In this document: piece by piece, positions 42,354 through 50,073 of the stretch | Position numbering within the stretch: the stretch's first letter is position 1 | Layout of the letters: the number at the start of each line of letters is the position of its first letter | Assembly (NCBI GenBank): GCA_042408875.1 | Contig: JBHOQS010000020.1 | Span: forward strand, 62,001-126,000 | From: JBHOQS01 sp042408875 | Lineage (GTDB): Bacteria; Chloroflexota; UBA11872; JBHOQS01 | Direction: 5' to 3' | Length of the DNA stretch: 64,000 nt | Translations under genes and position numbers: made by a program | Notes under the pieces: model-generated | Databases searched by the model: none | What the model was told of the DNA's origin: nothing | Seen by the model: the letters and a program-made list of their open reading frames with translations, nothing else

Positions 42354-42667
42354 CTGGTGCCGGCATCACAGTCTGTGACACGCGCCCCTTAGTGCACATC
42401 GTCGACGGTTCGGGCCACGAGGACTGCCCCCTTGCTGCTGCTCCGATGTCCTACCCCGTACACCGGTTATAGCCAGGACAGCACAGGACCGCTTAACTGG
42501 TCTTATTCTGTACATACTCATGTCCCAGTTGTCTTGCTACCTACCCTCGCCTCGGCCACACTGGACCCACTGGTAATTTTTCACAGTTTATGGGGAAACA
42601 TGTACCGCTCCTGGTCGCGGTACCACCACACATCACTGGCTGTGCCTCCATACCGGTGGAGCCCAGA
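42354..42667. other. 314-bp spacer between folP and the Tad-like genes
   Basis: G+C content drops through this stretch, marking the left boundary of the AT-richer islet. Short plus-strand frames here (for example from 42432) run through the tadE start and show no family features. No clear promoter or terminator was identified. Confidence 0.5.
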
Positions 42668-43249
42668 ATGCGCAACGCCTGTACGCACCGATCGCACAGA
42701 CATAATCCTGAGAACGGCCAAGGCCTACTTGAGCTGGCCCTTCTAGTCCCCGTCCTTCTCACGCTTACGTTGAGCATCGTGCAGGTTGGCTTAGTCCTCC
42801 GAGCCTATATTGTCGTCAATGACTCGGCGCGTGAGGGCGCTCGTCTCGCCTCGCGCGGGCATTGGTTCGACGACTCCGAGGTACTCGCCGTCATTAATCA
42901 AAACCTCTCTCGCATACGCGCCGATGGGACGAATACCACAGTGGTGCTCACAAGAGCTCAATCTCAACCAGACAGTGGAGCAATCACAATTAAGAACCAA
43001 TCTATTTTGATGGGAACAGGGGAAAGCAGATTTAATTCATCCAATTTGACAACGATACACCAAACAGCAATCGCAACAGCAGTAGCACAGCCCACCGCTA
43101 CTGCATATTCAGAGCTGATTTCATACTTGAACGACGAGGAGCTGGTAGTAGTTGAGATATCTCATCGTTATCGTGTCAACCTGGCCATCCAAAACATAGA
43201 GATACCCTTGTATAGTTACGCCATGTTCCAGGTCTCCGGCGGCCCGTAG
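42668..43249 (+). CDS. TadE-like pseudopilin
   Basis: A 193-residue protein starting at ATG 42668 (MRNACTHRSH). After a short basic leader comes the TadE pattern NGQGLLELALLVPVLLTLTL with the conserved glutamate at the fifth position of the hydrophobic helix, then NDSAREGARLASRG. The periplasmic/external part is strand-rich and Thr/Asn-rich. TadE-like proteins are processed by TadV-type peptidase and assist Flp pilus or surface secretion. Composition is clearly AT-richer than flanking genes. No other tad genes (tadA, tadZ, rcpA) are visible. Confidence 0.8.
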   Translation: MRNACTHRSHRHNPENGQGLLELALLVPVLLTLTLSIVQVGLVLRAYIVVNDSAREGARLASRGHWFDDSEVLAVINQNLSRIRADGTNTTVVLTRAQSQPDSGAITIKNQSILMGTGESRFNSSNLTTIHQTAIATAVAQPTATAYSELISYLNDEELVVVEISHRYRVNLAIQNIEIPLYSYAMFQVSGGP

Positions 43250-43285
43250 CACCGCATCGCGTATCTGACGCAGAGGGGCAAAACT

Positions 43286-44662
43286 ATGGAGCGTCATCGT
43301 AACAGATCCTGCACGCAGCGCGGCCAAGCGCTCGTGTTGACCGCGGTGAGTCTAGTGGTCCTGCTCGCTTTTGCGGGGCTCGCGGTCGATATTGGCATGA
43401 TTATGTTGACACGCTTGAAACTCGTTAAGATAACGGATGCTGCAGCGCTTGCAGCTGCAGGCTCACTCTCTGGCCCGCCCTCAGAATCAGACAGCGTGCG
43501 TCGAGCGCGTGCAGTTGCACGCGCTCGGCAGTATATGCTCATGCACAGCTTCGATCCTGACGCCCCAGGTAACGCTCTACGAGTGTCTTTTCCAGCGGTC
43601 GCCCCTCCTGACCAGCCGAGAAAACTGGTCGAATTGAAGGCAACACAACGACTTTCCCTTCTACTCCTGCCATTGATTGGTATCAACGAAGCTGCCGTAT
43701 CCTCCGGCGATCGTCAGGGAGAAGCTGCTCCGCTCGACGTTGTCTTGGTCCTCGATGTATCCGCATCGATGTGCTACGGGAACTACGTCCGGGACCTTTA
43801 TTGTGAGACTCCGACGATCAGTAATCTGAGAGACCCTTATGATCCTAGACAACCTGAGGACCTGATCTATAATCCTCCGTCAGATCGAAATGTAAACGTC
43901 CGTTGGTTTCCTTTTTACCAGATGCAAGACGCGGCTCGTCTATTCATTGATCAGCTCGATCCGCGATATGACCAGATCAGCGTGGTTAGCTTTTCATCAA
44001 ATGAAGGCAGTTGGGCAGGGCAGGGTGAGGCGCGCGTCCACCTGCCACTGACGGATGTGATGAACGCAGCAAAGGATGTCATAGGCGTCAGTCCGGCAAG
44101 CGGCAATGGGGTCGTCGGCCTACGGCCTGGCGGCAGAACCAACATGGCCAAGGGGCTTGAGCTTGGCATCGATACTCTGCTGGCGTTTACACCTCCAGGA
44201 AAGGCGCGAGAGACGGCTATCGGAGCCATTATCTTGTTTAGCGACGGCGCGCCGACTCGCACGAAAAACGGTACGACCCCCTCTGGCTGTAGCTCAAGTT
44301 CCCCACAGAACTGTGCTGCAGCGCGTCGAGACGTTATGATAGAGGCACAACGCGCAGCCGATAACGCGATCATTGTTTACACAATTTTCTTCGCACATCG
44401 CTCTGACGAACAGAACAACGGACTTATTTTGCAATACCTAGCTGACCTCACGGACAACCGAAAACTCGACGCACCCGATGGTTTCCGCGTGGGACAACAA
44501 AGACTATTCGATCCCTCCACTGGTCTTCCAACAGGCGAGGGATACATCGCGTATAGTGATTCAAGTTTCACAGAGAACTACTTTTATGTGAGGACTGGTG
44601 AGGAGTTGAAGCAGGCGTTCATGGCGATATACAAACGAATTTACACACGTTTGAATCGATGA
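43286..44662 (+). CDS. TadG-like protein with von Willebrand factor A domain
   Basis: A 458-residue protein. The N-terminal TadG/Flp-type helix (RGQALVLTAVSLVVLLAFAG, followed by LAVDIGMIMLTRLKL) is followed by a vWA domain whose metal-ion site is DVVLVLDVSASMCYGN (DxSxS), with downstream GGRTNMAKGLELGIDTLL and AIILFSDGAPT. The vWA domain spans about residues 145-390. It presumably is exported and anchored at the membrane and binds ligands or partner pilins. Second gene of the three-gene islet, 36 bases after tadE-like. Confidence 0.82.
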   Translation: MERHRNRSCTQRGQALVLTAVSLVVLLAFAGLAVDIGMIMLTRLKLVKITDAAALAAAGSLSGPPSESDSVRRARAVARARQYMLMHSFDPDAPGNALRVSFPAVAPPDQPRKLVELKATQRLSLLLLPLIGINEAAVSSGDRQGEAAPLDVVLVLDVSASMCYGNYVRDLYCETPTISNLRDPYDPRQPEDLIYNPPSDRNVNVRWFPFYQMQDAARLFIDQLDPRYDQISVVSFSSNEGSWAGQGEARVHLPLTDVMNAAKDVIGVSPASGNGVVGLRPGGRTNMAKGLELGIDTLLAFTPPGKARETAIGAIILFSDGAPTRTKNGTTPSGCSSSSPQNCAAARRDVMIEAQRAADNAIIVYTIFFAHRSDEQNNGLILQYLADLTDNRKLDAPDGFRVGQQRLFDPSTGLPTGEGYIAYSDSSFTENYFYVRTGEELKQAFMAIYKRIYTRLNR

Positions 44663-44690
44663 TGACCTGCTGATCGAGAGGACGATCCGA

Positions 44691-45629
44691 GTGCATACCT
44701 TGCTATGTAAGATACACACTAAGATACACACAAAGAAAGCGAAGGGTCAGAGTGTCGTGGAAATGGCTCTGGCTCTTCCCATACTGCTGCTTCTATTCTG
44801 CGGGATCTTCGAATTCACATTGTTGATGCGAGCCTGGATCACAATCGAGTACGCGACAGCTGAGGGAGCACGCTATGCTGTGACTGGTCAATCATACAGG
44901 AGCGCTCCGGGCACGCGGGAGCGCGAGATTATCGATGTCATGCGCAGAGCTTTGACCGGTCTACCCATCGACGAGAGTGCCTCAGAGTTCGAACCAGGAT
45001 ACCTGCGCATCAGCATCCGCAGTTCGCGCTCATCGGGCGATCCCCTCGATGCACCCAATGCGGGATCGCCTGATGATTTTGTCAGCGTCCAGATACAATA
45101 TAATTATCCCATAATAACCGGTCTTTTCAAGGCACTTGTCCCCTATATCAGAATTGGAGCAGAGACTCGTATGCTCAATGAGCGCTTTGCACGGTCAACC
45201 GGCGTCCCTGGCTCGCTGCCACCGACCATCGTGCCAACGTTCACGCCCACACCGACGCCCACACCGACGCCCACACCGAGCCCATGCGTGAGCAATCACA
45301 CGCTCAACGTGACTGATCCGAACAGCGGCTGGTATCTCTTAATTACGACGGCAGGAGCTGGGCCGATCTCGGCGACCTGGACCTTGCCGTCGCAGAATAA
45401 TATCCGGCTTGATATCTATAGTGGTAACCCCTTTGCGGGCCAGAGCAATCCGGTCACGTCACCCCCACCCCCAGGGGCTCTTGCCAGCAATGCCGGCAAT
45501 GTTGTCACTCTCTCAGCAAGCACCGGCATCCAGCCCCCTGGCCAGTACACGGTTTACTTCTACAACCAGGGGGTACGCATAAGCAGCGCCAGTACAGCGC
45601 AGCTCACTGCGAACCGGCCGAGTTGCTAG
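44691..45629 (+). CDS. Long TadE-like protein with Thr-Pro linker and extra C-terminal domain
   Basis: A 312-residue protein with GTG start at 44691. The TadE motif is KGQSVVEMALALPILLLLFC with the processing-type glutamate; EYATAEGARYAVTGQS follows. Residues ~180-200 are a TPTPTPTPTPTPSP linker, encoded by three copies of the 12-base unit ACGCCCACACCG (45243-45278). It is followed by a ~110-residue beta domain bounded by cysteines (CVSNHTLNVTDPNSGWYLLI to the C-terminal cysteine). Ordinary TadE proteins lack this addition, so this may be a pilus-associated adhesin-like tip. The domain fold is my inference. Confidence 0.75.
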   Translation: MHTLLCKIHTKIHTKKAKGQSVVEMALALPILLLLFCGIFEFTLLMRAWITIEYATAEGARYAVTGQSYRSAPGTREREIIDVMRRALTGLPIDESASEFEPGYLRISIRSSRSSGDPLDAPNAGSPDDFVSVQIQYNYPIITGLFKALVPYIRIGAETRMLNERFARSTGVPGSLPPTIVPTFTPTPTPTPTPTPSPCVSNHTLNVTDPNSGWYLLITTAGAGPISATWTLPSQNNIRLDIYSGNPFAGQSNPVTSPPPPGALASNAGNVVTLSASTGIQPPGQYTVYFYNQGVRISSASTAQLTANRPSC

Positions 45630-45663
45630 CACCGCAGGTCCCCGTAATGTGACGCTATCTCCT

Positions 45664-45703
45664 CCAGCGCAGACGTCGGTTCCCGGAACCACGTCTGCGC
45701 TGG
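45664..45703. terminator. Long hairpin after the Tad-like genes, possible terminator
   Basis: CCAGCGCAGACGT (45664-45676) pairs perfectly with ACGTCTGCGCTGG (45691-45703). The intervening bases form a second stem (GGTTCC with GGAACC) after one bulged C. There is no T-tract, so factor-independent termination is uncertain; a protein-binding dyad is the alternative. Confidence 0.5.
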
Positions 45704-45715
45704 TTCGTTAACCTC

Positions 45716-45750
45716 TAACGGTAGTTTTAACGGTAGTTTCAGCGTATACT
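45716..45750 (+). promoter_or_regulatory. 12-bp tandem repeat with TATACT -10 element before the GT4 gene
   Basis: TAACGGTAGTTT is repeated exactly (45716-45727 and 45728-45739), directly followed by TATACT (45745-45750). The GT4 start is 57 bases further. The repeat overlaps the place where a -35 would be expected. Confidence 0.5.
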
Positions 45751-45806
45751 CGCTGCGGCGCAGCACGTGCACCGCTCGAAAAACTCTCCGGGGGTAGCCA
45801 GACCGC

Positions 45807-47054
45807 GTGCCGCTCCGGATCCTGAAGATTGCCCCGACATCGTTCTTCGCCGATTACGGGTGCCATGTGCGCATCCTGGAGGAGGCGCGGACGCTCCAGC
45901 GGCTGGGGCATGAGGTCACCATCTGCACCTACCACACAGGCGCCGACGTCGAAGGTGTGCGGATCGTTCGCATTCCGCGCGTGCCATGGCACGCCGAGGT
46001 GCGGGTCGGCTCGCATTGGCATAAGCTCTACTTTGACGCGCTGCTCCTGCTACGCACGCTGCGGCACCACATGTCTGGCCACCCGGACGTCGTGCACGCG
46101 CACCTCCACGAAGGGACCTTCGTGGGTTTTCTGCCTAGCCGGCTGTGGGGCGCGCCGCTGATCTTCGATTACCAAGGCAGCCTCACTGCCGAGATGATCG
46201 ATCACTGCTTCCTGCGCGCCGGCAGCCTCTTGGAGCCTCCCTTCCGGCGGCTGGAGCGCCTGATCAACCGCAGCGCCGACGCCATCATCACCTCGACACA
46301 AAACGCCGCCAGGCTGCTGGTACAGCAGCAGCCGGCACTGGCAGGCCACGTGCACACCGTAGCGGACTGTGTGGATACGGTGCGCTTTACGCCGGCCTGG
46401 GCTACCCCTGGAGCCCGGCAGGAGCGAGCTACGCTTCTGGCACAACTGGGTATCCCGAGTGACCGCAAGGTCGTCGTTTTCCTCGGCCTGCTGGCCGAGT
46501 ACCAGGGCGTCGGGCATCTGCTTAGGGCAGCGCGCACGGTGCTGGCCCGCCGGCCGGCCACTCACTTCTTGATCATGGGCTATCCCGGAGTGGAGCGCTA
46601 TACTGGCCTGGCCGCCGAGCTCGGTATCAGCGCACACGTTACCTTTACCGGCCGCATCCCCTACGCTCAGGCGCCGCGCTACCTGCGCCTGGGTGATGTT
46701 GCGGTGTCAGCCAAGCTCTCCAAGACCGAGGGCAATGGCAAGCTGCTGAACTACATGGCCTGCGGCCTGCCCACAGTCGCGTTCCGCACCCCTGTCGCAG
46801 AGGAGATCCTGGGCGATCTAGGCGTCTTCGCCCCGCCCGGGGATACCGACGCGCTGGCCGCGGCGCTCGTGGACCTCCTGGACGATCCAGCGCACGGGCG
46901 GTCATTAGGGGAGCGGCTGCGCGAGCGTGCGGTGCAGCACTATTCGTGGGACGCTGCGGCACGGGCGATCGAGGCGATCTACGCCGCTGCCGCAGCGCAG
47001 CGTGGCATCGCCTTGCCCCGACCGACCTCCTCACACCCGTCCTCAGCGCCGTAA
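45807..47054 (+). CDS. Glycosyltransferase family 4 (GT-B fold)
   Basis: A 415-residue GT-B transferase. The N-terminal acceptor domain opens RILKIAPTSFFADYGCHVRI with LEEARTLQRLGHEVTICTYH and VVHAHLHEGTFVGFLPSRLW. The C-terminal nucleotide-sugar domain shows VVVFLGLLAEYQGVGHLLRA, FTGRIPYAQAPRYLRLGDVA and the EX7E-type segment KTEGNGKLLNYMACGLPTVA. It probably builds a cell-surface polysaccharide or glycolipid. GTG start at 45807. Its stop overlaps the convergent gatD gene by 12 bases. Confidence 0.87.
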   Translation: MPLRILKIAPTSFFADYGCHVRILEEARTLQRLGHEVTICTYHTGADVEGVRIVRIPRVPWHAEVRVGSHWHKLYFDALLLLRTLRHHMSGHPDVVHAHLHEGTFVGFLPSRLWGAPLIFDYQGSLTAEMIDHCFLRAGSLLEPPFRRLERLINRSADAIITSTQNAARLLVQQQPALAGHVHTVADCVDTVRFTPAWATPGARQERATLLAQLGIPSDRKVVVFLGLLAEYQGVGHLLRAARTVLARRPATHFLIMGYPGVERYTGLAAELGISAHVTFTGRIPYAQAPRYLRLGDVAVSAKLSKTEGNGKLLNYMACGLPTVAFRTPVAEEILGDLGVFAPPGDTDALAAALVDLLDDPAHGRSLGERLRERAVQHYSWDAAARAIEAIYAAAAAQRGIALPRPTSSHPSSAP

Positions 47055-47831
47055 GACCCGCGCCCGGCTGGCCGCGGCGTCGTGCGCCTCCCATTCAGTG
47101 CGGTCGTCCAGCGGCGGCAGCGCGAAGTCTCCGTACCTGCGCCGCAGCGCCAGGGAGAGCAGCGCGTCGGCAAGATGCGGGTTCTTAGGCAGGAGCGGGC
47201 CATGTAAGTAGGTGCCCACGGCCCACCCCTGCCCGACCTGCATCACGGCGCCTTCGGTGCCGTCCACGCCGTTATTCCCTGCGCCGACCAGTACCGTGCC
47301 GAGCGGCCGCGCCTGCGGCCCCAGGTAGGTGCAGCCGCTGTGGTTCTCAAACCCCACCAGAGTTGGCGGGCGGCCGGTTGCCTCAGGCCGGCCGCTCCAG
47401 CTCAGGTCTGCGGCTACGACCACGTTGCCGATGAAGCGCTTTGGCCCGGCGACCGTCCAGCAGTCAATGATGCCCGCACCCGGCAGCTCCGGCTGCCCAT
47501 GCGGGCGGTAGTAGTGCCCCAGCAACTGATAGCCGCCACACACGCAGAGCGCTACCGCACCCTCCTCCAAGGCCTCGCGCAGCCGGGCGGCTTTCTCTCC
47601 CCGGCCGACTAGGTCCTCGGCGACCCGCGCTTGCTCCTGGTCTTGGCCACCGCCGAAGAAATAGAGATCGCAGTCGCGCACCGGGATCTCGTCTCCGATC
47701 CCAATCGGGACCACGCGGCACTCGATCCCTCGACGCTGGCAGCGACTGGCCAGGGCCAGGAGATTGCCACGGTCCCCATAGAGATTCATTAAGCTTCCGT
47801 ACAGATAGCCGATGATACAGCTAGGAGACAT
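47043..47831 (-). CDS. gatD: Lipid II isoglutaminyl synthase glutaminase subunit GatD-like
   Basis: A 262-residue class I glutamine amidotransferase. GYLYGSLMNLYGDRGNLLAL at the N-terminus, catalytic cysteine in ALCVCGGYQLLGHYY (C98) and histidine in GTYLHGPLLPKNP (H210) match GatD, which feeds ammonia to MurT for amidating lipid II D-glutamate. Cobyric-acid-synthase-like amidotransferases are the nearest alternative. murT normally adjoins gatD but is not present here. ATG 47831 is preferred over GTG 47852; a minus-strand TATAAT lies at 47858-47863. Confidence 0.82.
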   Translation of the reverse strand: MSPSCIIGYLYGSLMNLYGDRGNLLALASRCQRRGIECRVVPIGIGDEIPVRDCDLYFFGGGQDQEQARVAEDLVGRGEKAARLREALEEGAVALCVCGGYQLLGHYYRPHGQPELPGAGIIDCWTVAGPKRFIGNVVVAADLSWSGRPEATGRPPTLVGFENHSGCTYLGPQARPLGTVLVGAGNNGVDGTEGAVMQVGQGWAVGTYLHGPLLPKNPHLADALLSLALRRRYGDFALPPLDDRTEWEAHDAAASRARVLRR

Positions 47832-47857
47832 CTCCTGGGACCACTCCTGCACTTCGC

Positions 47858-47863
47858 ATTATA
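47858..47863 (-). promoter_or_regulatory. Candidate -10 element (TATAAT, minus strand) for gatD
   Basis: The plus-strand ATTATA reads TATAAT on the minus strand, 27 bases before the chosen ATG. If functional, transcription would begin at or near the alternative GTG (47852), giving a very short leader. Confidence 0.5.
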
Positions 47864-47947
47864 CCTGTCCGTCTCTGCGCTCGGGGTGGTACTATCGGCT
47901 GCTTTGGGGCAGTCCATTTGGGGGATACTGGCGGCACTTTCTCGGCA

Positions 47948-47970
47948 ATGCTGATACAGCATGCTATGAT
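47948..47970 (+). promoter_or_regulatory. Inverted repeat next to a TATGAT element before the MEDS gene
   Basis: ATGCTG-ATA-CAGCAT (47948-47962) is a perfect 6-bp dyad; a TATGAT -10-like box follows at 47965-47970. The start codon used is at 48065, about 95 bases downstream, leaving a longer leader. A regulator site is plausible. Confidence 0.4.
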
Positions 47971-48064
47971 GCGCAACGCAACGGTGAAAGTTGCGCCACG
48001 CGTGTGTGCTGCATCGTTGTGTGAGGGGTGTAAGGCCCTTGTCCGGTATGGAGGAAGTGCGTCG

Positions 48065-48979
48065 ATGGAGCTGGAGTTAGAGGGTCGGCGACACGTCATT
48101 CGCCCAGGCTCGCACCTGTGCCATTTCTACAGCACCGTTGAGGAACTCGTGAGTGTGGCAGCCGCGTTGATCGCGCGCGGGCTGGAGGAGGGCTACCGCT
48201 GCATCTGGATCGGGGATCAGAAGCGGGAGCTGCTATTCCGCGGTGCACTAGAGCTGTGCCAGCCTGGCCTCTACCGCCGCGGAGCTGCTACAGAGACGTT
48301 CGACGAGCAAAGCCTGGCGGAGCTAGGCCAGGCCGAGGACACCTGGACCCAGCAGCACATCGCCGCTAGCGCGCTCATCTGTATAGTCGATCGCACTGCC
48401 CTTTTCATCGACGGGAAGTTCGACCCGTATAAGGCGATCTCTTTTCAGCTCACCGAGATTGACCGCGCGGTACGCGACAGCTTCGCCGGACTGGTCGTTG
48501 TCCAGGATATGACCTGGCTTGCCGATGGTGGAGCAACCAACCAGCAACTCCTGAAGCATGAAGCCGCAGCTGATGCAGTGTTCGCCTACCAGAGCCGCCC
48601 TCTGATCGCGCTGACGCAGTATGATCGCCAGAAAACAGACGCAGGTCTCGTGGCGGAACTCCTCAAGCTGCACCGCCTGTCCATCCTCGGACGGTACGCC
48701 CGGCTCAATCCCCAGCACGTGGATCCTGATCGGTATGTCTCGCACATTATTAGGGCCACGAAGCCAGAGAAGAGCCAGCGCAGCCGGCCAGGCCCCTACG
48801 GCGCATCCAGCGCTCCGCGTACCGGGATGACCTCACCTGTCCAGACCCTGCCCCGTCCTAGGACCCCGCGCGGCATCGATGATGTGCCACTGGCGCCGCC
48901 TAATCCCGGCAGGCAGGACCGGCGTATCATCTGGCTGAGCCGGACGCCGGCATTCACTTGCCCGCGCCCCGAGCGGTGA
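48065..48979 (+). CDS. MEDS-domain sensory protein (DcmR-like, no helix-turn-helix)
   Basis: A 304-residue protein. Residues ~1-190 match the MEDS domain: HVIRPGSHLCHFYSTVEELV, IARGLEEGYRCIWIG, FAGLVVVQDMTWLA and LLKHEAAADAVFAYQSRPLI. MEDS is a predicted sensor of hydrocarbon-derived or small-molecule signals in methylotroph/methanogen regulators. No DNA-binding helix-turn-helix is seen, unlike DcmR; the C-terminal ~65 residues are Arg/Pro-rich and disordered. ATG 48065 follows GGAGGAAG; upstream in-frame starts back to 47918 were rejected. Confidence 0.78.
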   Translation: MELELEGRRHVIRPGSHLCHFYSTVEELVSVAAALIARGLEEGYRCIWIGDQKRELLFRGALELCQPGLYRRGAATETFDEQSLAELGQAEDTWTQQHIAASALICIVDRTALFIDGKFDPYKAISFQLTEIDRAVRDSFAGLVVVQDMTWLADGGATNQQLLKHEAAADAVFAYQSRPLIALTQYDRQKTDAGLVAELLKLHRLSILGRYARLNPQHVDPDRYVSHIIRATKPEKSQRSRPGPYGASSAPRTGMTSPVQTLPRPRTPRGIDDVPLAPPNPGRQDRRIIWLSRTPAFTCPRPER

Positions 48980-48992
48980 GCGTCCGCGGCGC

Positions 48993-50036
48993 TCAGAGGG
49001 CATGCGCCGGGTCTCGACCGGCGGCAATGTCGCGTGTGACCTGGTAGCGGCGGAAGAGAGTCAGGGGAGACTCGAGCGCAGTCAGCAGGCCGGCGAACTC
49101 CTGCCAGGAGATCCGCCTCCTGCGCTGCACGCGGCGCCGCTCCTCCAGCACCGGGCCGAGCCCACGCAGCGCAGCCAGGCGACCCACCAGCGGTGAGGGG
49201 TCCCGCTTGACGACGACCGTGTAGGGCAGGCTGCCCAGATCGTAGAGCACGATCACCGGCAGGTGCCAGAGAAGCTGCGGCCAGGGATAGTTCTTGGCGA
49301 TGCACCACAGTTTGTTACGGCCGAGGTGAAAGTTCTTAAACGGCGAGCCCTCGCCGCCGGTCGCTGAATGGACGTGGCGTACCAGCGCCGCGGGCACGTA
49401 CAGGCAGCGCCACCCAGCCAGCCTTGCGCGCCAGGCCAGGTCGACGTCCTCCAGGTACGACCCGAATCGTTCATCGAACAGACCGATCTCGTCGAGCATG
49501 GCGCGGCGGTACAGCGCCGCGCCCGCCGATGCACCGAACACCTCCTCCGGCGGCGCATCAGGCGGCGTGCGGTCAACCTCACCCACACAGCGATCCCAGG
49601 CGATGCCAGCGCGGTTCATGGCGATGCCGGCTGATTGGATGAGATACGGGTAACTGTCGAAGACCATCCGCGAGGCGCACGCGCCGACTCGCGGGTCCTG
49701 CTCAGCGGCCTCGATCAGCCGACACAGCCAGTCGGGATGCGGGATCGTATCGTTGTTCAGCGCGGCGATGTAGCGTGTCGTTGAGGCGCGGATCGCCTGG
49801 TTCAGGCTACGAGCGAAGCCGAGGTTCCGCGGATTCGCGATGAGCCGCGCCCAGGAGAACCGTTCACGCACGAGTTCGCACGAGCCATCGGCCGAGCCGT
49901 TGTCAACCACGATCGTCTCGAAGGCAACGCCGCGTAGCTCCTGCACTGCCGGCAGGCAGCGCTCCAGGTGGTGGCGCCCGTTCCAGTTTGGGATAGCGAT
50001 GGTGACCAGCGGCTCAGGCGACATGTGCAGGTGCAT
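48993..50036 (-). CDS. Glycosyltransferase family 2
   Basis: A 347-residue GT-A transferase, rhamnosyl/galactosyl-type. VTIAIPNWNGRHHLERCLPA, FETIVVDNGSADGSCELVRE, YIAALNNDTIPHPDWLCRLI (DxD-like NND) and the acceptor motif GSYLEDVDLAWRARLAGWRC are clear. The C-terminal part has basic, membrane-associating helices (LLWHLPVIVLYDLGSLPYTV). It probably adds sugars to a cell-surface polymer. It is the first of three minus-strand genes with the dehydrogenase and a second GT2. ATG 50036 or 50024 may be the start. Confidence 0.86.
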   Translation of the reverse strand: MHLHMSPEPLVTIAIPNWNGRHHLERCLPAVQELRGVAFETIVVDNGSADGSCELVRERFSWARLIANPRNLGFARSLNQAIRASTTRYIAALNNDTIPHPDWLCRLIEAAEQDPRVGACASRMVFDSYPYLIQSAGIAMNRAGIAWDRCVGEVDRTPPDAPPEEVFGASAGAALYRRAMLDEIGLFDERFGSYLEDVDLAWRARLAGWRCLYVPAALVRHVHSATGGEGSPFKNFHLGRNKLWCIAKNYPWPQLLWHLPVIVLYDLGSLPYTVVVKRDPSPLVGRLAALRGLGPVLEERRRVQRRRRISWQEFAGLLTALESPLTLFRRYQVTRDIAAGRDPAHAL

Positions 50037-50073
50037 CCAGACGCATGGCCAGCGCCTCAGCGCGCTAACCGGC

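Noticed and set aside
42432..42746. Small plus-strand frame overlapping the TadE-like start
   Set aside because: No family features, biased composition and conflict with the well-supported TadE-like gene.
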